From the NCBI RefSeq assembly GCF_965638725.1, contig NC_134952.1:56894065-56958064 (forward strand): a stretch of 64,000 bases of DNA, read 5' to 3'. Every line of letters starts with the position of its first letter. The first letter of the stretch is position 1. The position numbers and the translations under genes are program-made. Under the pieces are notes generated by a model. It saw only the letters and a program-made list of their open reading frames with translations. It was not told the DNA's origin and did not search any database. The DNA is from Aptenodytes patagonicus. Lineage: Eukaryota > Chordata > Aves > Sphenisciformes > Spheniscidae. Of the stretch, positions 40,116-50,475 are shown piece by piece.

Positions 40116-40431
40116 GAATATTTCCACTCTAGTGGATGAAAAGTCTGTACAAAACCAAACATGTCCTTTACTTAATCAAACCAATCTAAAAACAGTCAGC
40201 TCAATCAAAACCCACTACAAATACAATAGCTTCTTTGAAGCCATGGTAACACTTAAATACGGTTAAGACTTCAATGCAGAAATTTGGTTTGTTAGAAAGC
40301 TCAAGGGAGCTTTAGCTTCTCAAAGTTACAAAAAGGCAAAATTGTGTTTCACAGATACAGTCCACTGGAATCACCAACACTGGACAATTAAGTACTTAGA
40401 GTCCTGAGATAACAAGGAATCCTGGCATCCT

Positions 40432-42314
40432 TTAAACAGTTTTCTGTTGTCCTTTCTTTCCAATGAGAGACTTGTGGATATGCGGTATTACACCTAAGAA
40501 AGAGCAACAATTAAGACCATGTTATTTCTCTTCAACAATTCTTCTAAGCTTTGCACTTCAAATAAAATGACAGCATAAAGCAACCCCTAGTCTGTTAAGA
40601 GTTCTGGCCACCCAGCTCATCACAGTTAGCAAGCAATTTACATACCGCCACCAGCAATTGTTGCCTTAATGAGAGAGTCCAATTCTTCGTCTCCTCTAAT
40701 TGCAAGCTGCAAGTGACGGGGAGTGATACGTTTCACCTTCAAGTCTTTGGATGCGTTTCCTGCCAGCTCAAGAACCTGAGGACAAGACCATTTTTAAACC
40801 AAGTTACACGAATCAAGTGAGACCAAATGCACAGCCTTAGCTATTTTATTTTCTATGCCAAATACACTATTAGTGACGCCAAGACAGCAAAACAATGCCT
40901 CTTTCGAAAGGGTTCCTCCTTTGGAGCTCTGCATTTAATTTTCCAAAGAACAGAGTAAGTGTTTTACAGCAGATATGACGTGCTGTAATGGTACGTTTTA
41001 AAAATACTTAATTCCTCCATCTTTCCTGTAAGTCACAGTGATTTGATCTGCACAAAACGCAGAGCAAACGGTCCCATGCATATTTCATGGTCTCCTGAGG
41101 ATGCAAGCACTTAAAACTGGCTCAAAGTGAAGAGTTCACAGCCCAGTCCGAATTGGCAAAATACAGCAGGCTCTGGTCATTATGCCATTCTGGAGTTGAC
41201 CAACTTGCTTGCACCCCTGGCAGGAACTTTACCTCAGCTGTCAAGTACTCCAGGATCGCAGCGCTATAGACAGCAGCTGTGGCTCCTACACGCCCATGGC
41301 TGGTAGTCCTAGACTTCAGGTGCCTGTGGATGCGGCCAACAGGGAACTGGAAAATAACATTAGTATGAATAGGCTGTGATGAGAGAGACAGAAAGGCACT
41401 ACTCTAAACCACATGCTGGGCAACAGAATCCCAGTGGCAGAAGTACAGGCTACATTTCAACACTTGAGAATCCAGCTAAGGACACTGTATGCCAAGTTCA
41501 CATCAGCAACTTCACAATTCTAACCACAAGCAGTAGCAACAGCCACAAGGGAATTCTCTTCCTTCCCGCACAGATGCAAAAGGTCTAAAAATAGTCAAAC
41601 CAGACACTAACACACTCAAGGATCAAACAGATCCTTACACCATTCTGGACAACAGACAAGACAGCAGACCGTGCAGGTTTCACAAGGTACAACCAACCAA
41701 GAGACGGAAGGCCAACCTGACTTTCATTCACCCATGCCCCAGTCCCTGCTCACCTGCAATCCAGCCCGCTGAGAACGGGACACTGCTTTGGTCTTGGTCT
41801 TTCCAGAGTCCTTCCCAGCTTTACCGCCAGCCTAGCGGAGAGGAGAGGTGTGTGAGAGCTGACGCACCCGCCGCTGGCGCTGGGCCCGCCACCCCCCCCG
41901 AAGGCACTGTACCTGCGAGGGATGGCGACCAAGCGCCCGCGCAGGCACCGCGCGGCGGCAGCGCCCCGCCCGCGCATGCGCTCGCCTCCTCCCCCGCCCT
42001 TCCCTCCCGCAGGGCGGCACGCGCGACGCCAAAGCGCGTGCGCGCTGCCCGCTACACCTAGCGGCACGGGCCGCTCCCCGGGCGCATGCGCGGCCGCCAC
42101 TCCCTCTCCCCGGCGGCACTAGTGCGCGTGCGACCCCGACCCCCCCCACCGGCAGGTAACGCGCCTACCGGCGCGCGCCACCCGCGCTCCCCCCCACCGC
42201 GCGCGCTCCCACCTCACGCCGGCAGCCGCATCACCTTAATCCCTGCCACCCCCCGGCAGCGCGGCCGCCCGCCCGCCCGCCCCCACCCGAGCGGCTCCCG
42301 CGGCTCCTCACCAT
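40432..42314 (-). CDS. H2AZ1: Histone variant H2A.Z.1
   Basis: Coding exons: 42314-42312 (the ATG alone), 41831-41754, 41346-41233, 40775-40646, 40493-40432. They total 387 bases, 128 aa plus TAA, exactly the family length, with clean GT/AG borders. The sequence contains [34 protein letters not shown] (acidic-patch region) and the C-terminus [13 protein letters not shown] and terminal V separate it from paralogue H2AZ2 (HLKT, terminal A). H2A.Z replaces H2A in nucleosomes at promoters and enhancers, deposited by SRCAP/p400. One unusual residue is seen: the N-tail reads GKTKTKA where the vertebrate form I know is GKAKTKA. The gene is the conserved upstream neighbour of DNAJB14. Confidence 0.97.
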
Positions 42315-43420
42315 CGCGAACCGGACCGCAGCGCCGCGCAGGAGCAGGCAGAGGAAGAGAGCGTCCCGCACGCACGGAGCCCGGGCGACAACACCGACCT
42401 GCCCCGACCCGCCGCGATTCAAACTGCGTCCGCTCCCGCCTTCCCCCGGCGCTTTATAACCGCCGAACGTGCCTGCATCCGGGAACCCCAGCCTCGCCCC
42501 TAGCCAATGGCTGCGGGCGGGGGCGGGCCGATCTCCCCCAGCGACAACCAATGGCGGTGCCGGCCTCACGATGCGGAGTGCGGGAGAGGCCCGCCCCTAT
42601 TTACAGGGACAGGCGCCCGGGTTGGGGGGGAATAGGGACGGCCCGGGAGAGCGGCGGCGGCGGGGCGCTGAGTCCCGGGCGGCGGCCCCCGGAGCGGGGG
42701 GCTCCGCCTGCCCCGGCTGTAGTGGCCGCGGCCGGCCCCAGCGCCGCCGGCCAACGCCAGGACTCCGCCTGGCGTCCCCCGGTCGAACTGCCCGGCCCGG
42801 CCCCCTTCCGCCCTCCGCCGTTATTTCAGGGGGACGGAGGCGCAGTCTCCGCATGTCCCGGCCCAGGGACGCGCTCCCCCGGCGCCGGTGCTGCCTGGGG
42901 TGGCGCGGGGCGCTTCCCGCGGAGGAGCGGGCCGCCCGCGATCAGGGCGGGCATTCGGGCGTGCCGGCTGCTGCCGGGCGGGGGAGACGACAGCGAGTCC
43001 CCGACAGCGGCTCTCGCCCTCCAAGAGCTAAACTCTGAAATAAAATAAAAAACGAGCGTACCTGGAGCGGGCTGAGAGCCGAAACTGCCGCCAGAGGGGC
43101 AGCCGCCCCGTCGTCGCCTCAGGCCGCGGGCGGCCCTGCCCGCAGGCCGCGGTGCCGGCCCTCCATCAGCCGCACGCCCCTGCGCGCCCGCGGCCGCCCT
43201 GCCCCACATCCGCCCGGCCCACACCCGCCTCCCCGCACACCGAAGCGTGAGGGCCGGGTCCTGCAGGCCCCCCCCCCGCCGCCCAGGGCCTTCTGGGGAG
43301 GGAGAGACCCGGCTGTTGCTTCAGGGAAAGAGCGGCGGCCGCAGCCGGGCGGGCAGGGGACGGGGTGTCGGCGCTCGGTGGCATCACCAGTGGGAGTGGT
43401 GGTTGCCAGAAACCGTCGAG
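41830..43420 (-). promoter_or_regulatory. H2AZ1: CpG island over H2AZ1 exon 1, intron 1 and upstream
   Basis: CpG-dense sequence with many GC boxes. Two perfect NRF1-type palindromes GCGCATGCGC lie in intron 1 at 41972-41981 and 42082-42091. The island runs about 1 kb beyond the H2AZ1 start and could also serve a divergent plus-strand transcript, but no plus-strand coding exon is recognisable next to it. The long frames at 42086-43048 and nearby are GC artefacts. Confidence 0.75.
42418..42560 (-). promoter_or_regulatory. H2AZ1: H2AZ1 core promoter: CCAAT, CCAAT, TATA, CHR-like
   Basis: Upstream of the ATG on the minus strand there are two inverted CCAAT boxes (plus-strand CCAAT at 42504-42508 and 42548-42552), a GC box near 42515-42530, a TATAAA at 42453-42458 and a TTTGAA CHR-like hexamer at 42418-42423. 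A TATA box here predicts a start near 42425 and a 5' UTR of about 110 nt. TATA plus CCAAT is the layout known for the human H2A.Z gene. Confidence 0.75.
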
Positions 43421-46400
43421 CGCCCCAACTCATTTATTAAGAAGGGTTACTTATTGCCAGGTCCCATTCCTGTACCGAGCCTAGCTCTGCCTCGCCTTTT
43501 ACTCGAGTTGCTGTAGATCCGCCACCCTGCCGGTTGAAGCCTTCTCCAATAACGTTAATTGACTTAGGGCACAAAGCGCCCTCAGAAGCAGCCTGAAGGA
43601 GATTACGTCCTGGGCTTGGGATGAGGAGCTATTACACTGCATTAGCAAAGACACGAGGCTGCCCAGTGCCGTTTGAACGAGGGTGAAGTCGCATCTACTC
43701 TTCATGATACTGGGGGCGGGGAAGTGCCAGCACAGCCGACGACTCCACACACGTGCACTGTTTTTTATTTTTACCTCTGTCTTATGCAAGAGATACGTGA
43801 TTACCAAGGGCAACCCTGCCTCAGACACATTTCTCTCACTGGATATTTCATGAACTATGGTTAAAAACTGTTCATCATGAATTTGATTCTGAGTGTAATG
43901 TTTAATCAGTGCAGTGCAGATGTCCTCAGCTTGGGCACTTCAAATCCCTGCCTGTATTTCCCTCAAATGAAGCCTTAGCCCCCCCCCCCCCCCCTTTTTT
44001 TTTAGGTGCCATTTTCAGTACAGCGTTGTTATTTCTACCTCAGAAAAAAAAGCAGGCTAGCTATTTAACTTCAGAGCTCAGCTGGAGATGTTCTCAGTTA
44101 ATCTACCTCTTTCAACTCCAGAAAAGTAACAATTCATTGTGCTATTCTGGAACACCATAGATCTTGGTTATCTGAGAGACACCCGAGTCATCTGTGAGTA
44201 TGCAACAAGCTCAGGGAGAAACCTTGGCCCTTCAATGGCTGAATAGCTCTTTAGAGAGAAGACTAGCTCGATCTGTCATGTGCTTTACCAATCACAAAAC
44301 CACCATTTTAGCAGGCGTTAATGTATGTATTTCCTTTACCATGATATCAAAGGGTCTCAAGCGTGATGAGAACTCTTACAGACAGACGTTTAATGGGAGA
44401 AAAAGCTGAGCATAAAGTTGTCGTGAGGATACTCTCCTTGCCATAACTTTTCCACTTTCTTCAGGTCTACAACAACTGAAATACTCAGAGGTCTAAGACA
44501 GGAGGGTACATGCCGATCCCTAGAGCTCCTCTTCAAGTTTTTTTTCAGCTGTTTACTGAAATAGTAAAGGTTTAAAACTTTGTGGCTCTTCTGCTCCTAC
44601 GGCTGACCCCAAATACTTGGTCCCTGGGTTACAAAGGACCCTTTGCTCAAGCCTCCAGGCAGCCTAAGGCCAGGTGGTCAATGCCTTCAGTGCCCGAGTT
44701 TCAGTTCGGGCATTTTGTGCTAGCTGCTCCTGCTTCAGGGAAGGGAGACCTACTTCCAGGCACACGCGCAGAGAGGCAGGACCGAATTGAGAGCAGACAC
44801 TCCTACATGCAGGAATCTGGCGGGTTGTTTTTATGTAACTGTCTGGTGCCTCTGTCTATTTGAAGCATTAGTTGTTTATGCTCTCCTTCAGCAAGCAAGA
44901 AGATAAGAGGGTTTGGGTTTTTTTGAAGTTTAAAAACAAACCTCAAGATTTTACAGAAGCCTGCAGAAGTTAAGATTTCGTTCAACTTGCTATTTTAAAA
45001 ATTATTTCTGTCCAAAGTGCCTACAGCAAGGATCCATTTGCCCTTTTCCTTACAGGGAAGAAAAGCCAAGTTGCAGGCCGTAAGACCCCCTGGGAACGGC
45101 ATTTGAGATGTAGGAGGAGAAAAATTGATTTTTCTCCCTGATTTCTGTCCACAGAAGTGCTAGGAAGCAGAAAAAAAAGGCCTCCTACCAGATGGAGATA
45201 ATCCCTGCCACAGACGTTCCCCGCTTCCCACGTGAGCTTCCCTGACGGCTTGCTTCAGCTGCACGCTTTCAGCCACTCGGGGCTCCTTATGGCTAGGATT
45301 ATGCAGGCGAGGCAGCCTAACACTGAAGGTTAAGCTAACGCAAGGGCGCATATTTACCAGACAGATCAGGTTAGGGACATGTCACGTAGAGTATGTGAAA
45401 CTAGCCTCAGATCACCTTGCGCTAGCTAACAAACCTCTCTAACAAGCACAACCTGAACTCCCGCCCCCCGATATTTAAAGAGAGGAATTAAAACTAACTT
45501 AGGTACACCAGGAAAAACCCCAAAGCAACTTCAGACCCAGTTGTGAGCACAAATAACTCAACCTCAATCCTGTATACACAAAGGGAGCACTTACTACCTC
45601 CATCTTCCTGATGAAACGAGTACCCCGAACCTACCACCCCAAGTGTCTTATCCAGCTCACGAGGGAGAAGGAAGATATGCTTCAAGAGAGAGCAGAGTAA
45701 CTGGCTTTTATTGATCCAATTAACATTAATAGGTCCTTTTAAGAAGGTGAAAAATCCCTCTAAAAGGAAAGGTTATGGGGAACCTGGTGAGGAAAGATGC
45801 CAGTCATGCAGAGAGTCTAGAAAGGGAATTGCTGATAGTTGGGCTTGTGTAATGTAATGGTATTCATGCCCTGTGGTCTCAGTGGCGAGGTGTGCTGGGG
45901 TATCCTTTTATTATCTCTGAAGGCCAGCGATGAAGGCTTTGCATCATTTACCCAGTCCTTGTGCCACTGCTTTATTAGTATTAAGTTTTTCTGATGCTTC
46001 TCGTTACAAGACGTTGTATTTGTACTAAACTTGTCTGCGTTCGGTAAGGTATCCTGTGATGACCTCCTTTCGTTGTAGTACATTACACGCAATCCAACAG
46101 ACAGGCCGCTGATACGGTATCCTGGACCACAGGCGCTTCACACCTATCCTGTGAAGCCGGACGGCTTTGCCGGTGGTACGCCTGCCAGCTCTGACCGAGT
46201 GCTGTGCCCTGCCTTAGCAGGCTTTATGCAGGTCCTCGTTGGGAGGCAGTCAGCCTTGCAGTGTGAGCTACGGGGTAAAGATTACCTCCCCTTTGGAGAC
46301 AGAGTTGTAGCTGAGGGACATTCAATCGCCTGGCTACGTTCTCAGAGCACGTTTTTCAACATGTCTTAGGAGAATTGGGGTGTAGTGCTGCTTTCCTTTC

Positions 46401-49400
46401 TACTCTGTCTACTACTTAATATGATTTCCTTGGAGACTAACACTCATTTTCACTCACTTGCAAAATGTGGACACATTCTCTAAAGCAGGGACCACTTCTC
46501 ACCCTCACTACTGGCTGTGAACATGGTATTTGGACTCTCTCGAATTCGTTTCTTGCGGGGTTTTAGTTTCTGCAGAAGTGGTGGAGATCATCTTCATTAG
46601 TAGACTAATGAATGAAGCGCTCCCAGAAAGCTCTTTGTATCATGTCCCTCGGGGAACTTTGCGGTTTCTGGGTCCTGCACGAGTTTTATGTGGGAGATAG
46701 ATGCCTAGGTGCTCAGCCCTGCCGTGGTATTCCTGGGATACAAATTTGAATATCTGGGGAACTTCAAAGCCACACAGGGGAAGGCATTTGGGGAATTCAT
46801 TTTTTAGGTGACAGCTAAGCAGAGACAGCTTAGTTTTTAGCATACAGTTTTTAGTCAGAGATTTTAGTATGCCTAACTTTGACCTAACTCCACCTTAGGT
46901 GATTTAGTTTGGTTTTGGTTTTGTTTTTTAAGTCTGTAACCACCGCTTACATTCATTTAGGCTCTATTTTTGTGGTGAGATCAATTACAGTACAGCTTGT
47001 ATTTGCCCCTGGGGTCCTCCCCTCTTGCAGAGGGTTTCCCTGCTGCCCTGTTGCAGGACCTCTATCAAATAACAGGGTTCTGCTCGGTTGGGTCTCCCTG
47101 CCGGCTGCTGTATTTGGGTTCAGAAAGATCACATCCTCTCCAGTTGCACTGTTGTGTTGTGCGTGGTGATGAATGGATGCAACTGTTTGGTTTAACAGAT
47201 ACATTTATTAATCTGGTATCTGGAAACAGCTTCGCATGTCTCCGTAATAGATCTGCGGATAACACTTGCATACTGATTTCAGAGGGACTTGAACTCCCCT
47301 TATATCTACACTGGTGTTCATTCTACGCTCTTGTATCTGCTATTAATAGAGTTGTAATGACTAGTCTGAATAGATTTTAATCTTGTTCTTATTTAGCCAG
47401 CTGTGAAAGGAAGCTATAGCTAGTTAGGCAAAATGAAACGAGCGTCTGTCGGAGACGGTGCCAGCCGGAAGTCCTTACCCACATCCCTCCCATCGTCTTA
47501 TGCAGAAACTTATCCTCCCTCACTCCTTTTTTGTTGCTGCATGCCTTGGTCCTCCCTTTTACCCATATTTGAGCTCCATTCAGTGTAGTAACTGAAGTAA
47601 TATTTACGCCATATTTTGTGTTGTGCTGTAAAGCCATATGCGAGTACCTACCCCAACTGTGTTCAAGTTGGGGAACTCTCAGGGTGGATCTAATTTGCCC
47701 TGTGAGACCTATGCCCAGAGGACATTGTAATTAAATACGTTTGTACCAGTTGCAGCAATTTGGTTATATCAATTTCTTTTCCTAATAAAGCATCGTGGAA
47801 AAACCTTTTTGGGCTAATCGCTTCTTGTTGTTTAATCCACTGTTGCTCCTAGACAAAGCCTACGTTGTAAACAGTCTACATCTGAGGTGGTAATTCAGTG
47901 TGTTTGGTTTGAACTGGCAGTGTGCTATGAGCATGTCTTATTTTGGTTCATTCTTTCAATAATATATAATTCTTTCAATAATTGTATGTTTCTTCAATCG
48001 GTCTGCTTACTAAAAGGTTTAAGTTAATTTGGAACAAAGAGTAGCAAACTTTAAAAACCAAATGTGAAAGGATGAACGCAGTGTTTCACATCTGGCTTTC
48101 AGTGCAATCCTTTGAAAAGAAAATCCTTTCTCTTCTCTGTGGGACTTCAGTCTAGTCACCAGCTCTCCCCAACAGCGACTTTCTCCTATTAACTCTTTAC
48201 ACTCACAGCCACCCATTCTTCTTCCAGCACTTGACATCCACCTTTCAATCGAAGTGGAGTGTCTGAGCGCTTCTAGCCCCGACCATGCCAATGCAGCAAG
48301 GAGGAAAAGAGAAACCGTGTGATTAGAGAAATCCTTTATGTGAAAAAGAAATGGGAGGAAAATTGTGTTTTCCTGAATGTGGCTGGTTCCAGGTTTTCAA
48401 TCAAAATCCCCCTTGGAAAAGCAGAGAGAAAATTCGCTGGGGGACTTGTCCTTTCCTTGCCAAAGTTGTTGCAGGTAGAAGGGATCCAATTCCTCTTTGT
48501 TGGTAGGAGGCAGCTACTACAACCATCATTTGTTTCTAGATCGACAACCCGGTTTACTTCCTCGTGGTGTAAGTTGATTTTTGTAGAGCATTAACTCAAG
48601 CTCACAGCTGAAATGAGACCCTGTACCGTACCTGGCTTGTAACACAGATGGAATAGCCCTCACTGCATAATTAATAATAACATGTTCTCATTTTTAGTCA
48701 CCTGCAACAAAGGACTGCAAGCCCCAGTGTCTGTTTTACACCGAGAAAAGTACCGATTTCGTGGAGCTAGGCGAGGTGTCAGTATGAATATAACTATTAC
48801 CAATATGCCTTTACAAGCAACGATAAAAATAACTCAGGAGCTCACTTCTGCCAAAATTTGTGATCTGCAGCTATAGGGTGGTTCATTCCCAAGAAGAATG
48901 ACTCCCTGAGAGGTGGTTTTTCTTTATCTTTAAATTCTAATAATTGTAGCAAAAAAAAAAAAAAGGGTAAGTGGGTATTGGACTCTGCACATTATTTCAT
49001 CTCTTCCTTGCTCTTTCCTGCAACGAAAGTCCTTCTGCTCTGGACTCTTTTTAGAAATTTCTGAGTTATTTTAGTTTCCTTAATGCAGAAGTTTGCACTT
49101 GGAAGCAATTGATCCTGCAGTACGACTATTAATGTCCAATTAAATTTGATATACTGTGAAAATGGCTTCACACTTTGACCAGGGGCATAAAGATGGATTG
49201 CTTCAACTGTAATGGTGCTGTGACTGAGCAAATCAAATTGGCCTAATGGTGGCAGCATAACATAAGAAATAAAATAAGAAAGGATGAAAGGTGCCTCTTC
49301 AGTACAGTTTTTAGGCTGAGTCATCACTGCCAAAGAGATGTCCTTGTTCTTTGGGGGTGGGGTTGCCTTTAAAACCAAAGCATGGCACTTATCTTGCTGT

Positions 49401-50150
49401 AAATTTGGAAAGAAAAAACATTTTATTTTTTACTGTCAAGCAACCAGGCAAGGTCAGCACTTCGCACGAGATGGACCTTGTCTGACGGCCATCTGGTTAA
49501 GAGCCTCTGCTAGGACTTCAGAGAGGGAAAGGTAACATGCATTAGGGATCTTGTGTTAAAAATAGATGTTTTCTTAGACATGAAGGCAAAACAGAATTTA
49601 GTGTCTGAAAGTCATTAGGTGGAGTGACTGCAGATGAATAGGCATAATTGTATAGCTGTAAAATGACTGCCTTTAACAAGTAAGCTCTTTTCTAGCTTAG
49701 AAAAAAAATAAAATCCCATCCTGTCGAATTTTATGGGGGTTTTGTGTGTTCTGATAGTTTCCTGATTATACATCATTGCACCTTTTCTAATTTTCTCACC
49801 TGGGGCTGAGCCTCCATGTTCTTGCATTTGTCTAAAACACGACACATCAGACCCCGTGTGCCCGCGGAGACCATGCAATTGAAATAACAAGATACTGAAC
49901 GTTTGCAGTGGTGAGTAGCATTATCACTGCTTGTGAAGCACTTTCCTTCTCATGAGAACAGCAGAAAGAAAAAAAACTTCATCAAGTTTGTCAAATACAA
50001 CGATTTACTGGTGGGAGCTTGCAACACCTGGGAGCAGTCTGAAGAGAGAGAAATATTCAGCACAGAGAGAGTTAAACATCAATGGTTTGAAAGGGTTTCA
50101 GCAGGAGCATCTTCTCCTTTTCTGTGACTCTGTAAGGGGATGCGTATCCA
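43421..50150. other. Intergenic, no gene recognised
   Basis: About 6.7 kb upstream of H2AZ1. It holds a run of 16 C followed by 9 T (43979-44003) and a perfect 8-base inverted repeat with a 4-base loop at 46593-46612. Numerous short open frames show no domains. No exon, RNA gene or transposon could be supported. Confidence 0.5.
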
Positions 50151-50316
50151 TTGCTCTTATCTTAGTGAAGCAGCTGGGCTACTGCTACCATAAATCAGGA
50201 ACAAAACTAAGGGACGATGATGGGGAAGACTTATGGCAGGGCAGCAGCAGTGCCTGGCGAGACGGGGAGCAGACCGGGTTAAAACGAAGCGCTCAGACCT
50301 CCTGCAGGAGGGAGAG

Positions 50317-50439
50317 ATGGGGGACATGAAGCCTGCAGCGCGGCAGCGACTGGAGGGAAAGGGCAGAGCCGATACCCGCCGGGGAAATCCTTCTCCAGGG
50401 GGTGGGAAACCCCCTGGCTCAGCATGGAGCAGGTGGGAG
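50317..50439 (+). CDS. Possible first coding exon of the Sel1-like-repeat gene
   Basis: An ATG with a good start context (GAGATGG, G at -3 and +4) opens 41 codons ending exactly at a strong donor, GGAG|GTAAGC, in phase 0. That is the phase needed to join the acceptor at 54834. The peptide starts MGDMKPAARQ, is basic and Gly/Pro-rich, and ends SAWSRWE. Joined to the core exons it would give a protein of about 164 aa with a short basic N-terminus before the hydrophobic segment. An in-frame ATG at 50233 would add 28 residues but has a poorer context. The link rests on phase and splice-site quality only; no homology supports it, and the intron would be 4.4 kb. Confidence 0.3.
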
Positions 50440-50475
50440 GTAAGCATGGGGCTGGTGGGAGGTAAGCATGGGGCT
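50432..50475 (+). repeat. 22-base tandem duplication of a splice-donor-like sequence
   Basis: GGTGGGAGGTAAGCATGGGG plus CT occurs twice head-to-tail (50432-50453 and 50454-50475). Each copy contains the same consensus-like donor GAG|GTAAGC. Using the second donor would add 22 bases and shift frame. Confidence 0.85.

Noticed and set aside
42086-43048. 320-codon plus-strand open frame upstream of H2AZ1
   Set aside because: It lies in a CpG island where stop codons are rare, is overlapped by long frames in other phases, is Pro/Arg/Gly/Ala-rich and has no domain.
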